From contig NZ_CP054919.1 of NCBI RefSeq assembly GCF_013364235.1, positions 6,435,313-6,499,312 on the forward strand: DNA of 64,000 nucleotides, read 5' to 3'. Shown here piece after piece: positions 16,313-25,450 of this stretch. A program made the translations under genes and the position numbers. How positions within the stretch are numbered: the first letter of the stretch is position 1; each line of letters begins with the position of its first letter. The DNA is from Kitasatospora sp. NA04385 (lineage in GTDB: Bacteria; Actinomycetota; Actinomycetes; Streptomycetales; Streptomycetaceae). The notes beneath the pieces were generated by a model. That model had not been told where the DNA came from and did not search any database. It worked only from the letters and a program-made list of their open reading frames with translations.

Positions 16313-16718
16313 GGGAGGGTCGTCCCTTCGTCGGCGGCGGGTCCGGCACCGGTGCGGCCGGGCCCGTCCGGGACCACTCTGCGGGCGGTCCGGACCGCGG
16401 GACCGGAAAACTGGCGCACCGTCACCCACCGGAGTGACGAACGCGACGCGGGTGACGTTGGTCACGCCCGGTGGTCGGCGCGGCCGGGCCCGACGCGCCG
16501 TCAGGTCCGGCCCGGAGCAGCGCGGAAGCGGCGGGCGGGCGGGCCGGATGTGGCCGCCGTCACGTCCGCCGGGCCCGTCCGGGGCGAACCACCGCTGGTC
16601 AGCGGGGGGACCGGCCCCGGGGCGGTCCGGGCGCCGTGGCTAGCATGGGGCGCGACCAAGCTCGGCCAACCCTCAGATCGGCCTGCCCTCAGCTCGGCCT
16701 ACCCTCGAAAGTTGAATT
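16313..16718. promoter_or_regulatory. 406-bp divergent promoter region, EF-hand operon / GAPDH
   Basis: No gene is supported here. GTCAC (16421-16425), GTGAC (16434-16438), GTGAC (16452-16456) and GTCAC (16461-16465) form two nested inverted pairs, the inner one separated by only 4 nt, and look like operator half-sites. A -10-like TAGCAT lies at 16641-16646. Three 16-bp repeats (16659-16706) run up to the GAPDH start. Confidence 0.45.
16659..16706. repeat. three tandem 16-bp repeats in the GAPDH leader
   Basis: The unit AGCTCGGCCWRCCCTC occurs at 16659, 16675 and 16691, each copy differing at one to three positions. The array ends 12 bp before the GTG start, in the presumed 5' untranslated leader. 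Confidence 0.85.
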
Positions 16719-18155
16719 GTGACTGTCAACGACGACGTGTTCACGGACTGGAAGAACCGCGAGGAACTCGCGGAGACGATGATCCCGATCATCGGGCGGC
16801 TCCACCGCGAGCGGGACGTCACCATCCTGCTGCACAGCCGTTCCCTGGTGAACAAGTCGGTGGTCAGCATCCTGAAGACGCACCGCTTCGCCCGCCAGAT
16901 CGCCGGCGAGGAGCTCTCGATCACCGAGACCTTCCCCTTCCTCCAGGCCCTCTCCTCGCTCGACCTCGGCCCGTCCCAGATCGACCTGGGCCTGCTCGCC
17001 GAGGCCCACCGCGCCGACGACCGCGGCCTGTCCCCGGCGGAGTTCACCGCCGAGGCGGTGGCGGGCGCGACCGGCGCCCACAAGATCGAGCGCCAGGCCC
17101 CGCGCGACGTGGTGCTGTACGGCTTCGGCCGGATCGGCCGCCTGCTCGCCCGCCTGCTGGTCGAGAAGGCCGGCGGCCTGCGGCTGCGCGCCATCGTGGT
17201 CCGCAACGGCGGCGGCGACGACCTGGTCAAGCGCGCCTCGCTGCTGCGCCGCGACTCCATCCACGGCCAGTTCCAGGGCACCATCACCGTGGACGAGGCG
17301 ACCAACACCATCGTCGCCAACGGCAACGCGATCCAGGTCATCTACTCCGACGACCCCGGCGAGGTGGACTACACCGCGTACGGGATCGACAACGCCATCC
17401 TGATCGACAACACCGGCCGCTGGCGCGACCGCGAGGGGCTCTCCCGGCACCTGCGCCCCGGCATCGCCAAGGTGGTCCTGACCGCCCCGGGCAAGGGCGA
17501 CGTCCCGAACATCGTGCACGGCGTCAACCACGACACCGTCAAGCCGGACGAGCGGATCATCTCCTGCGCGTCCTGCACCACCAACGCGATCGTGCCGCCG
17601 CTGAAGGCGATGGACGAGGCGTACGGGGTGCTGCGCGGCCACGTGGAGACCGTCCACTCGTTCACCAACGACCAGAACCTGCTGGACAACTACCACAAGG
17701 CCGACCGCCGCGGCCGCTCCGCGCCGCTCAACATGGTGATCACCGAGACCGGTGCCGCCTCGGCCGTCGCCAAGGCGCTCCCGGAGCTGCGGGCGAAGAT
17801 CACCGGCAGCTCGATCCGCGTCCCCGTGCCGGACGTCTCGATCGCCATCCTCAACCTCCAGCTGGCCCGGGAGACCACCCGCGAGGACGTCCTGGAGCAC
17901 CTGCGGGGGGTCTCGCTGACCTCCCCGCTCAAGCGGCAGATCGACTTCATCGACTCGCCCGACGCGGTCTCCAGCGACTTCATCGGCTCCCGGCACGCCT
18001 CGATCGTGGACGCGGGCGCGACCAAGGTCGAGGGCGACAACGCGATCCTGTACCTGTGGTACGACAACGAGTTCGGCTACTCCTGCCAGGTCGTCCGGGT
18101 CGTCCAGCACGTCTCCGGCGTCGAGTACCCGACCTTCCCGGCCGCGACGCGCTGA
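16719..18155 (+). CDS. gap: glyceraldehyde-3-phosphate dehydrogenase, long form
   Basis: A 478-aa protein from GTG 16719. Residues about 1-125 are an extra helical N-terminal region (MTVNDDVFTDWKNREELAET and so on) found in the long GAPDH class of actinomycetes and some other bacteria. The canonical enzyme follows: NAD-binding DVVLYGFGRIGRLLARL near 127, the catalytic SCASCTTN near 285, and WYDNEFGYSCQVVRVV near the C-terminus. It oxidises glyceraldehyde-3-phosphate in glycolysis or gluconeogenesis. The gene is monocistronic, with a strong hairpin after the stop and a repeat-bearing leader before the start. Confidence 0.95.
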   Translation: MTVNDDVFTDWKNREELAETMIPIIGRLHRERDVTILLHSRSLVNKSVVSILKTHRFARQIAGEELSITETFPFLQALSSLDLGPSQIDLGLLAEAHRADDRGLSPAEFTAEAVAGATGAHKIERQAPRDVVLYGFGRIGRLLARLLVEKAGGLRLRAIVVRNGGGDDLVKRASLLRRDSIHGQFQGTITVDEATNTIVANGNAIQVIYSDDPGEVDYTAYGIDNAILIDNTGRWRDREGLSRHLRPGIAKVVLTAPGKGDVPNIVHGVNHDTVKPDERIISCASCTTNAIVPPLKAMDEAYGVLRGHVETVHSFTNDQNLLDNYHKADRRGRSAPLNMVITETGAASAVAKALPELRAKITGSSIRVPVPDVSIAILNLQLARETTREDVLEHLRGVSLTSPLKRQIDFIDSPDAVSSDFIGSRHASIVDAGATKVEGDNAILYLWYDNEFGYSCQVVRVVQHVSGVEYPTFPAATR

Positions 18156-18170
18156 CGTCGCGCGGTTCCC

Positions 18171-18196
18171 GGGCCCCGGCCGGTCGGCCGGGGCCC
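18171..18196. terminator. strong GC hairpin after GAPDH
   Basis: A perfect 11-bp stem (18171-18181 with 18186-18196, GGGCCCCGGCC / GGCCGGGGCCC) with the 4-nt loop GGTC lies between the convergent GAPDH and CGNR genes. Confidence 0.75.
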
Positions 18197-18217
18197 TCGC
18201 CGTTCTCCGGCGCTACG

Positions 18218-18877
<660 letters not shown>

Positions 18878-18881
18878 GGTA

Positions 18882-18893
18882 AACGCATGCGTT
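18882..18893. promoter_or_regulatory. 12-bp palindrome upstream of the CGNR regulator
   Basis: AACGCATGCGTT is a perfect palindrome directly before the CGNR gene start. It lies between the divergent CGNR and XRE-cupin genes and is a candidate operator. Confidence 0.5.
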
Positions 18894-19017
18894 GCCCGTG
18901 AGGAGGGGTGTGCGGGGGCATCCGGTCCGCCCGGCGCCGACGGACGGGATGGCCGACGGGCGGGATGGTCGACGGGCGGGATGGGAGAATGGGCGGCATC
19001 GACGGAGCAAGGGGTAC

Positions 19018-19593
19018 GTGATTCGGATGGCCGGCCGACTGAGGGCGTTGCGCACGCAGAACCGACTCAGCCTGGAGGCACTGGCCGCGCAGGTCGGGGT
19101 GACCAAGAGCTACCTGTCGAAGGTGGAGCGGGGGCTCAGCGAGCCGTCGATCTCCACCGCGCTGAAGCTGGCGCAGGCGCTCGGGGTCGAGGTCGGGCGG
19201 CTCTTCTCGGACGAGGTCGAACCCGAGCTGGTCACGGTGGTCCGGGCCGGTGAGCGGACGCCGCTGGGCGGGCCGGAGGGGTCGCGCTACGAGGGCATCG
19301 CCGCGGCGCTGCCGGGCAAGCAGATGGTGCCCTTCATGATGTACCCGCCGCTGGACGGACCGGCGGAGGCGTTCAAGTCGCACCGCGGCGAGGAGTTCCT
19401 GTTCGTGCATGCGGGCAACGCCGAACTGGAGTTCCCGGACCGGACGGTGGGCCTCGGCCCGGGCGACAGCGTGTACTTCAACGCCGCCGTGCCGCACCGC
19501 TGCCGCAGCACCGGCGGGCGGGCGGCGGAGATCCTGGTGGTGATCCACGACGAGCCGGGCGCCGCGGACGGCCGCGTCCCGACCCTGCCGTGA
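19018..19593 (+). CDS. XRE-family regulator with C-terminal cupin domain
   Basis: A 191-aa protein. The start is GTG 19018 (GGAG 10 nt upstream) or the in-frame ATG 19027. The N-terminal HTH spans about residues 5-60 (LRALRTQNRLSLEALAAQVG, TKSYLSKVERGLSEPSISTA). A cupin beta-barrel follows (about 115-180: HRGEEFLFVHAGNAELEF, GDSVYFNAAVPHRC), probably binding a small ligand. Such regulators usually sit next to catabolic or amino-acid genes. Here the next two genes, convergent with it, encode a DapA-like lyase and a class II aldolase, which are likely targets. Confidence 0.9.
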   Translation: MIRMAGRLRALRTQNRLSLEALAAQVGVTKSYLSKVERGLSEPSISTALKLAQALGVEVGRLFSDEVEPELVTVVRAGERTPLGGPEGSRYEGIAAALPGKQMVPFMMYPPLDGPAEAFKSHRGEEFLFVHAGNAELEFPDRTVGLGPGDSVYFNAAVPHRCRSTGGRAAEILVVIHDEPGAADGRVPTLP

Positions 19594-19626
19594 AGGGCGG
19601 GGCCGGGAAGGCGGTTTGACGGACCG

Positions 19627-20538
19627 TCAGGCGGCCTGCGGGGCGCCGACCTCGTCGATCTCCCGCAGCAGGGCGGCGAGTTGCCCGCTGCGGGCGTCGT
19701 CCAGCGGGAGCAGCGGCGGGCGCGGCGCCCCGGCCGGGGTGCCGCGCAGGGCGAGTCCGGCCTTGACGGTGGTGGGCAGCCCGCCGGTCACGAGGAACTG
19801 CAGCAGCGGCAGCAGACGGCCGAACACCTCGCGGGCGGCGGCGAGTTCGCCGGAGCGGACGGCCCGGTGCAGGGCGAGCACCTGCTCCGGGGCCAGGCAG
19901 GCGGCGGCGGTGCACCAGCCGGCCGCGCCCGCGACGAACGCGGGCAGCGCGAGCGGGTTGCTGCCGTTGTAGAACGGCAGTTCGCCGCCGGAGAGCTGGG
20001 CGAGCCGGTGCATCCGCTGGAGGTCGCCGCTGCTCTCCTTGACCATGGTGATGTTCTCCACCGATTCGACCAGGCCCACGAGTTGCTCGGGAGAGAGGTC
20101 GATCCCGGCGGTGGCGGGGTTGTTGTAGACCATCACCTCGATGCCGACCGCGTCCGCGACCTCGGTGAAGTGCCGGGCCACCTCGCGTTCGCTCAGCCGC
20201 CAGTACGACAGCGGCAGCACCATCACGGCGTCGGCGCCCGCCCGTTCGGCGAAGCGGGCGCGCTCCACCGCGCCCCGGGTGGTGAGTTCGGCGATGCCGA
20301 CCACGGTGGGGACCCGGCCGGCGACCGCACCGACGGCGGTCTCGGCGGCGGTGCGCCACTCCGCGTCGCCCAGGTAGGCGCTCTCGCCGGTGGAGCCGAG
20401 CGGGGCGACGGCGTGCACCCCGGAGTCGACCAGCCGGTCGACCAGGGCGGCCAGGCGGACGGTGTCCACGCCGCCGTCCACCGGGTCGAAGGGGGTGACG
20501 GGGTAGGCGATCACGCCGTCCAGGGCGAGCTTGCTCAA
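19627..20538 (-). CDS. dihydrodipicolinate synthase/N-acetylneuraminate lyase-family aldolase
   Basis: A 303-aa class I aldolase with a TIM barrel. The start is TTG 20538, overlapping the TGA of the upstream class II aldolase gene (TTGA), so the two are translationally coupled. Key residues are present: GSTGES at about 48-53, the catalytic Tyr in MVYNNPATAG (about Y138) and the Schiff-base Lys in NITMVKESSGD (about K167). Pairing with a class II aldolase and an XRE-cupin regulator argues for catabolism of a sugar acid or keto acid, not lysine biosynthesis. The substrate is unresolved. Confidence 0.88.
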   Translation of the reverse strand: MSKLALDGVIAYPVTPFDPVDGGVDTVRLAALVDRLVDSGVHAVAPLGSTGESAYLGDAEWRTAAETAVGAVAGRVPTVVGIAELTTRGAVERARFAERAGADAVMVLPLSYWRLSEREVARHFTEVADAVGIEVMVYNNPATAGIDLSPEQLVGLVESVENITMVKESSGDLQRMHRLAQLSGGELPFYNGSNPLALPAFVAGAAGWCTAAACLAPEQVLALHRAVRSGELAAAREVFGRLLPLLQFLVTGGLPTTVKAGLALRGTPAGAPRPPLLPLDDARSGQLAALLREIDEVGAPQAA

Positions 20539-21407
20539 CGGGGGCCGTCCTCGGGGGAGTCGGTGGCGGTGGCGGTGGCGGTGGTGCTGCTGGCGGTGGT
20601 GGCGGTGGTGCCGGTGGGCGGGGTGGTCAGCGCGTCGCCGTGGCCGGCCCGCAGGGCGCGGCGGACGTAGTAGGCGAAGTTGGCCTGGCTGCGCTTGGGG
20701 GTGGAGGTCCAGTCGTGGGCCTCCCGGGCGAGCAGGTCGGGGATCTCCTGGATCCGGCCGGAGGCGGAGGCCAGCAGTTGCAGCCGGGCGGCCCGTTCGA
20801 ACAGCACGGCGAGGGTGCAGGACTCCTCGACGCTGGCCGTGGCGACCAGCTGCCCGTGGTGGGCGAGCAGCAGGGCGCGCTTGTCGCCGAGCGCGGCGGA
20901 GATCAGCTCGCCCTCCTCGTTGCCGACCGGGATGCCGGGCCACTTCTCCAGGAACGCGCAGTCGTCGTACAGCGGGCACAGGTCCATGTGCGAGACCACC
21001 AGGGGGGTTTCCAGCATGGACAGCGCCGAGATGTGCGGCGGGTGGGTGTGGATGATGCAGTTGACGTCGGGGCGGGCCCGGTAGACCCAGGAGTGGAAGC
21101 GGTTGGCGGGGTTGGCCATGCCCTCGCCCGCCAGCACGTCGAGGTCCTCGTCGACCAGCAGCAGGTTGTCCTCGGTGATCTCGTCGAAGCCGAGGCCCAG
21201 GCGCTGCGTCCAGTAGGTGCCGGGCCGTTCGGCGCGGGCGGTGATCTGCCCGGCGAGGCCGGAGTCGTGCCCGGCGTCGAACAGGATCCGGCAGGTGAGG
21301 GCGAGCTTCTGGCGGATCGACCAGTCCCCGTCCGGGATGGCGGTGCGCATCCGCTGCTGGGCGAGGTCGACCAGGGCGGATTTGGGCGTGGCGAAGCTGT
21401 CGGCCAT
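20535..21407 (-). CDS. class II aldolase/adducin-family protein
   Basis: A 290-aa protein starting at ATG 21407, chosen because GGAGG lies about 9 nt upstream; the frame is open to 21458. Zinc ligands are HTHPPH (about H120 and H122) and LLAHHGQ (about H183). GHDSGLAGQITAR near residue 47 is the family substrate-phosphate loop region, here without the usual Asn-Ser-Ser. The C-terminus is an unusual Thr/Ala/Ser-rich tail (TTATTASSTTATATATDS, about 25 residues) from simple-sequence DNA. It is the first gene of a two-gene operon with a DapA-family aldolase. Its promoter has an AGGACAC inverted repeat. Confidence 0.88.
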   Translation of the reverse strand: MADSFATPKSALVDLAQQRMRTAIPDGDWSIRQKLALTCRILFDAGHDSGLAGQITARAERPGTYWTQRLGLGFDEITEDNLLLVDEDLDVLAGEGMANPANRFHSWVYRARPDVNCIIHTHPPHISALSMLETPLVVSHMDLCPLYDDCAFLEKWPGIPVGNEEGELISAALGDKRALLLAHHGQLVATASVEESCTLAVLFERAARLQLLASASGRIQEIPDLLAREAHDWTSTPKRSQANFAYYVRRALRAGHGDALTTPPTGTTATTASSTTATATATDSPEDGPR

Positions 21408-21453
21408 GTCCGGGGGCCTCCTTCGTGGGTTCGGCGATGCCCTGAACACTGAG

Positions 21454-21478
21454 TTCACTATAGGACACCTCGTGTCCT
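21454..21478 (-). promoter_or_regulatory. promoter and operator of the aldolase operon
   Basis: A perfect 7-bp inverted repeat, AGGACAC (21462-21468) with GTGTCCT (21472-21478), spacer 3 nt, overlaps a minus-strand -10-like TATAGT (near 21459-21464). It is 50-70 bp upstream of the aldolase start and is a plausible site for the XRE-cupin regulator. Confidence 0.6.
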
Positions 21479-21509
21479 CTGGTCGATGGGGGGCTCTCGG
21501 GGTTGATAT

Positions 21510-21523
21510 GTCGACTGGTCGAC
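21510..21523. repeat. paired GTCGAC palindromes
   Basis: GTCGAC-TG-GTCGAC, two 6-bp palindromes 2 nt apart, between the two divergent operators. It may be a further regulator site or chance. Confidence 0.3.
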
Positions 21524-21575
21524 GAGGCGGGTGGATTGACGGGCCATCGGGGCGACTTCACGGGAAAGCTTGCGG

Positions 21576-21613
21576 TTCTCCGTGAGGGATCGCTAGATTC
21601 TCCTCACGGAGAA
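21576..21613 (+). promoter_or_regulatory. 12-bp inverted repeat flanking the MBL-gene promoter
   Basis: TTCTCCGTGAGG (21576-21587) and CCTCACGGAGAA (21602-21613) are exact inverted copies with a 14-nt spacer. A -10-like TAGATT (21594-21599) lies in the spacer. A smaller TCCCC/GGGGA pair (21623-21636) follows. The arrangement suggests a repressor that clamps the promoter of the downstream MBL-fold gene. Confidence 0.6.
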
Positions 21614-21658
21614 AGTTTCAATTCCCCATGAGGGGATTGCCGATTCGCGAGGTGTGCC

Positions 21659-22396
21659 ATGACCGCCGTCCCCACCGTCCAGGTCTTCGGAGGCCCTACC
21701 GCCCTGATCGAGTACGGCGGCCTGCGCCTGCTCACCGACCCCACCTTCGACGCCCCCGGCGACTACCCGCGCGGCGACGGCCGGTTCCTCACCAAGACGC
21801 TCCCGGGCACCGTCGCCCCCGCCGACCTCGGCCCGGTCGACGCCGTCCTGCTCTCGCACGACGAGCACCCCGACAACCTCGACCACGGCGGCCGGGCGTT
21901 CCTCGCGGACGTCCCGCTCACCCTCACCACCCGCGGCGGCGCCCAGCGGCTCGGCGGCACCGCGCGCGGCCTCGCCCCCGGGGAGAGCGTCGAACTGGGC
22001 GCCGTCACCGTCACCGCCGTCCCCGCCCAGCACGGCCCCGACGGCAGCGAACCGCTGGTCGGCGAGGTCATCGGCTTCGTGCTGACCGGCCCCGGCCTGC
22101 CCGTGGTCTACGTCAGCGGCGACAACGCCTCGCTGGAGGTGGTCGAGCGGATCGCCGAACGCTTCGGCCCCGTCGACACCGCCGTCCTGTTCGCCGGCGG
22201 CGCCCGCGCGGGCATCTTCGACAACGCCCTGCTCACCCTGGACAGCGCCCGCGCCGCCGAAGCCGCCCGCGTCCTCGGCGCCCGCCGGGTCGTCCCCGTC
22301 CACTACGACAGCTGGGCCCACTTCACCGAGGGCCGCGAACCGCTGCTCGCCGCCTTCGCCGCGGCCGGCCTCGCGGACGTCCTCGAACTGCGCTGA
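21659..22396 (+). CDS. MBL-fold (UlaG/YtnP-like) metallohydrolase
   Basis: A 245-aa cytosolic protein. The metal-binding motif is SHDEHPDNLDH (about residues 66-76), a known Asn-containing variant of HxHxDH in this subgroup. PAQHGPDGSEP (about 121), YVSGDNAS (about 155) and VPVHYDSWAHF (about 210) supply the remaining ligands. Such proteins hydrolyse lactones, phosphoesters or related bonds; the substrate is unknown here. It is divergent from the aldolase operon and preceded by a striking 12-bp inverted repeat. A 9-bp GCTGACCGC-type array follows the stop (about 22390-22455). Confidence 0.88.
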   Translation: MTAVPTVQVFGGPTALIEYGGLRLLTDPTFDAPGDYPRGDGRFLTKTLPGTVAPADLGPVDAVLLSHDEHPDNLDHGGRAFLADVPLTLTTRGGAQRLGGTARGLAPGESVELGAVTVTAVPAQHGPDGSEPLVGEVIGFVLTGPGLPVVYVSGDNASLEVVERIAERFGPVDTAVLFAGGARAGIFDNALLTLDSARAAEAARVLGARRVVPVHYDSWAHFTEGREPLLAAFAAAGLADVLELR

Positions 22397-22559
22397 CCGC
22401 GCTGGACGCGCTGACCGTGCTGACCGCGCTGACCGCGCCGACTGCGCTGACCGCGCCGGACGTTGAGATCGTTTCGGTACCGTCCGCTGTCCCCGCCGTC
22501 ACGGGCCGCCCCTACCGTGGGTCCGGTCCGGCGTGCGCCCGGGCCGACGAGGAGGGGAC

Positions 22560-23084
22560 ATGGGACCGGGGGGACGGGGGTCGGCGCTCCGGCGTCGGGG
22601 CGGAGTCCTCGGGGCGGGGCTCGCGCTGGCCGCGACCTCGGCCTGCACGGCCGGGCAGGACGGCGCGGCGGGCCTGTCGATGACCGAGGACGGGCACCCG
22701 ATCGGCGTGCTGGCGCTCTGCGGGCGGGAGATGGCCGCCGTGAACCTCGACACGACCGTCGCCGGACAGGACGGCCGGTTCGGCACCTGGACGCCCGCGG
22801 ACCCCCTCGACTCCGGCACCACCACCTGGCGCCTGGACGGACCCGCCGAGGGTTGGAGCGCCACCGCCTACGTCGGCGCCCTCGACCCCGGCACCGGCTA
22901 CCGGCTCTACGCCCACAGCGCGGACAACGGCTGGTACACCACCGAGGTCTCCTTCACGGCCGCCGACCTGGACGGACTCGCCCCCGGAACCGTCCGCTAC
23001 GACCGCACCGAGCCCGACGGCAGCACCACCACGGTCGTCGCCCCGCTCGCCCGGTTCACCGCCGAAGCCTGCCGGAAGCGCTGA
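22560..23084 (+). CDS. small secreted or lipoprotein-like protein of unknown function
   Basis: A 174-aa protein from ATG 22560 with GGAGGGG just upstream. The Arg-rich start (GGRGSALRRRGGVLGAGLAL) and hydrophobic stretch end in AATSAC, a weak lipobox, so it may be a lipoprotein or Tat/Sec exported. The mature domain is beta-rich (GVLALCGREMAAVNLDTTVA, WRLDGPAEGWSATAYVGALD, GYRLYAHSADNGWYTTEVSF) and looks like a single compact extracytoplasmic sandwich. I do not recognise a named family. Confidence 0.7.
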   Translation: MGPGGRGSALRRRGGVLGAGLALAATSACTAGQDGAAGLSMTEDGHPIGVLALCGREMAAVNLDTTVAGQDGRFGTWTPADPLDSGTTTWRLDGPAEGWSATAYVGALDPGTGYRLYAHSADNGWYTTEVSFTAADLDGLAPGTVRYDRTEPDGSTTTVVAPLARFTAEACRKR

Positions 23085-23109
23085 CCGGGCGGCCCGAGCC
23101 CGGCGGCCC

Positions 23110-23156
23110 GGCCCGATCCCGCCGACTCCGACCCTGGCCCGATCCCGCCGACTCCG
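23110..23156. repeat. 21-bp direct repeat, two copies
   Basis: A 21-bp sequence beginning GGCCCGATCCCGCCGACTCC occurs at 23110-23130 and 23136-23156 (period 26), in the gap between the lipoprotein-like and SNF2 genes. Partial further copies flank it. Confidence 0.7.
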
Positions 23157-23247
23157 GCTCCGGCCCGAGCCCGGTGGCCCCGGGTCGGGCCGACGGTGGC
23201 GGGTGCCAGGATGGGGCGGACGGACGGGCGGGTGTGAGGAGACGCAG

Positions 23248-25443
23248 GTGGCGGGAGGCGGCGTGCGCCGGGCCAGGGACGTGGTCGCGGTGGCCGAACG
23301 GCAGCGGGCCGCCGCGCGGGCCCTGGTGGCCGACCACGCGGCGGCCGTCGGGCAGGTCGCCGAGGCGCACCGGCGGATCTTCCGGCGGCTGGTGCGCGCC
23401 GAGTTGGCGGCCATCCCGGTCGAGCGGCTCAAGGACGTCACCGAGGGCCGCCTGCAGACCGGCGCCCTGCGCGCCACCGGCTACACCACCGTCGCCGCCG
23501 TGCGCGACGCCACCCGGCAGGACCTGCTGCGGATTCCCGGCATCGGCGGCCCCACCGCCGCCCACCTGCTCGCCGCCGCCGGACAGATCGCCACCGCCGT
23601 CGAGGAGGGCACCGCCGTCCGCCTCGACCCCGCCCGTCCCGACGCCGAGGCGACCGCACTGGTCACCGCCCTGCACCGGCTGGTGCTGGCCGGGCCCGCC
23701 GCCCGCCGGGCCGCCGCCGAGGCCGCCGAACTCGACGCCCGCTACGCGGCCCCGCTGGCCGAGGCCGCGTACGCCCGGGGCCGGCTGCGCGGCCTGCTGG
23801 CCGGCGCCGAGAAGCGCGAACGGGCCTGGCGGGCCGTCGAGTCGCTGGCCGCGGAGGGCGAGCGGGCCGAGGCCGCCGGGGCCGGGCTGCGCTTCGCCCA
23901 GGCCTCCGCCGACCTGCTCCGCCCGCCCGCCGGGGAGGTCGAGGTCTGGGTCGAGTTCGAGCACCGGGCCGCCGAGTTCTACGCCGAACTGGCCGTGCTC
24001 GCCGAGGACGGCCGGCTCGCCGGGCCGACCGCCACCGACGGCCGGGCCGCCGCCGAGGGCCACCTGCCCGACGGCCTCGCCGAACAGGTCCGCGCCCAGC
24101 CGCTCGACGACCGCGGCTGCACCGTCTCGCTGCGCGGCTACCAGGCGTTCGGCGCCCGGTTCGCCCTGGCCAGGAAGAAGGTGGTGATCGGCGACGAAAT
24201 GGGCCTCGGCAAGACCGTCCAGTCGCTCGCCGTCCTCGCCCACCTGGCCGCGGCGGGGCAGGGACGCCGCTTCCTGGTGGTGTGCCCCGCCTCGGTGCTG
24301 GTCAACTGGCAGCGCGAGACCGCCGGACGCACCACGCTCACCCCGCACCGCTACCACGGCCCCGGCCGGGAGGCCGCCCGCGAACGCTGGCTCGCCACCG
24401 GCGGCGTCCTGGTCGCCACCTACGAGTCGCTGCGGACCCTGGCCGCCGACCCGGTCACCGCGCTGGTCGTCGACGAGGCGCACTTCGTGAAGAACCCCGC
24501 CGCCCGGCGCACCCGGCTGGTCGCCGAGTGGGCCGCCCGCACCGAGCACGTGCTGTTCCTCACCGGCACCCCGATGGAGAACCGGGTCGAGGAGTTCCGC
24601 ACCCTGATCGGCCACCTCCAGCCCGAGCTGCTCGCGGACCTCCCGGCCGGCCTCGGCGCCCTCGGCCCGCTCGCCTTCCGCCGCGCCGTCGCCCCCGCCT
24701 ACCTGCGCCGCAACCAGCAGGACGTGCTCACCGAACTCCCGGACGTGGTACGGGTCGACGAGTGGGACGAGCTCTCCGGGCCGGACCGCGCCGCGTACGC
24801 CGCCGCCGTCGCCGAGGGCAACTTCATGGCGATGCGCCGCGCCGCCTACGCCGATCCCGCGCACTCGGCCAAACTGCGCCGCCTGCGCGAACTCGTCGCC
24901 GAGGCCGCCGAGTCCGGGCACAAGGTGGTGGTCTTCTCGTACTTCCGGGAGGTGCTCGCCGCCGTGCACGGCGCGCTCGGCGCAGCCGTCACCGGCACCG
25001 TCGCCGGATCGCTGCCCGCCGAGGCGCGGCAGGAACTGGTCGACGCGTTCACCGCCGCCGACGGCCACGCCGTGCTGCTCTGCCAGATCCAGGCCGGCGG
25101 GCTCGGCCTCAACCTCCAGGCCGCCAACGTGGTGATCCTCTGCGAGCCGCAGCTCAAACCGACCCTGGAGGACCAAGCGGTGGCCCGCGCCCAGCGGATG
25201 GGCCAGATCCGCCGGGTCCGGGTGCACCGGCTGCTGGCCGCCGACAGCCTCGACCGCCGCCTGGTCGAACTGCTCCGCGGCAAGGCCGAGTTGTTCGACC
25301 AGTACGCCCGCCGCAGCGACCTCGCCGAGGCCGCCCCGGAGGCCGTCGACGTCTCCGACCGGGCACTCGCGGTCCGGATCGTCGAGGACGAGCAACTCCG
25401 CCTGGCCGGATCGGCCGACCGGCCCGCCGGGGCGGTGAACTGA
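23248..25443 (+). CDS. SNF2-family DEAH-box helicase/ATPase with helix-hairpin-helix
   Basis: A 731-aa protein starting at GTG 23248 (GAGGAG about 8 nt upstream). The N-terminal half has a helix-hairpin-helix element (LLRIPGIGGPTAAHLLAAA, about residues 93-111) and coiled helical segments. The SNF2 motor follows: Walker A GDEMGLGKTVQS (about 315), motif II VVDEAHFVKN (about 408), motif III FLTGTPMEN (about 437), and the C-terminal motifs VVVFSYFREVL, QAGGLGLNLQAANVVI and ARAQRMGQIRRV. It is an ATP-driven DNA translocase, probably in repair or remodelling. No methylase or nuclease partner is adjacent. Confidence 0.92.
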   Translation: MAGGGVRRARDVVAVAERQRAAARALVADHAAAVGQVAEAHRRIFRRLVRAELAAIPVERLKDVTEGRLQTGALRATGYTTVAAVRDATRQDLLRIPGIGGPTAAHLLAAAGQIATAVEEGTAVRLDPARPDAEATALVTALHRLVLAGPAARRAAAEAAELDARYAAPLAEAAYARGRLRGLLAGAEKRERAWRAVESLAAEGERAEAAGAGLRFAQASADLLRPPAGEVEVWVEFEHRAAEFYAELAVLAEDGRLAGPTATDGRAAAEGHLPDGLAEQVRAQPLDDRGCTVSLRGYQAFGARFALARKKVVIGDEMGLGKTVQSLAVLAHLAAAGQGRRFLVVCPASVLVNWQRETAGRTTLTPHRYHGPGREAARERWLATGGVLVATYESLRTLAADPVTALVVDEAHFVKNPAARRTRLVAEWAARTEHVLFLTGTPMENRVEEFRTLIGHLQPELLADLPAGLGALGPLAFRRAVAPAYLRRNQQDVLTELPDVVRVDEWDELSGPDRAAYAAAVAEGNFMAMRRAAYADPAHSAKLRRLRELVAEAAESGHKVVVFSYFREVLAAVHGALGAAVTGTVAGSLPAEARQELVDAFTAADGHAVLLCQIQAGGLGLNLQAANVVILCEPQLKPTLEDQAVARAQRMGQIRRVRVHRLLAADSLDRRLVELLRGKAELFDQYARRSDLAEAAPEAVDVSDRALAVRIVEDEQLRLAGSADRPAGAVN

Positions 25444-25450
25444 CGCTCCG

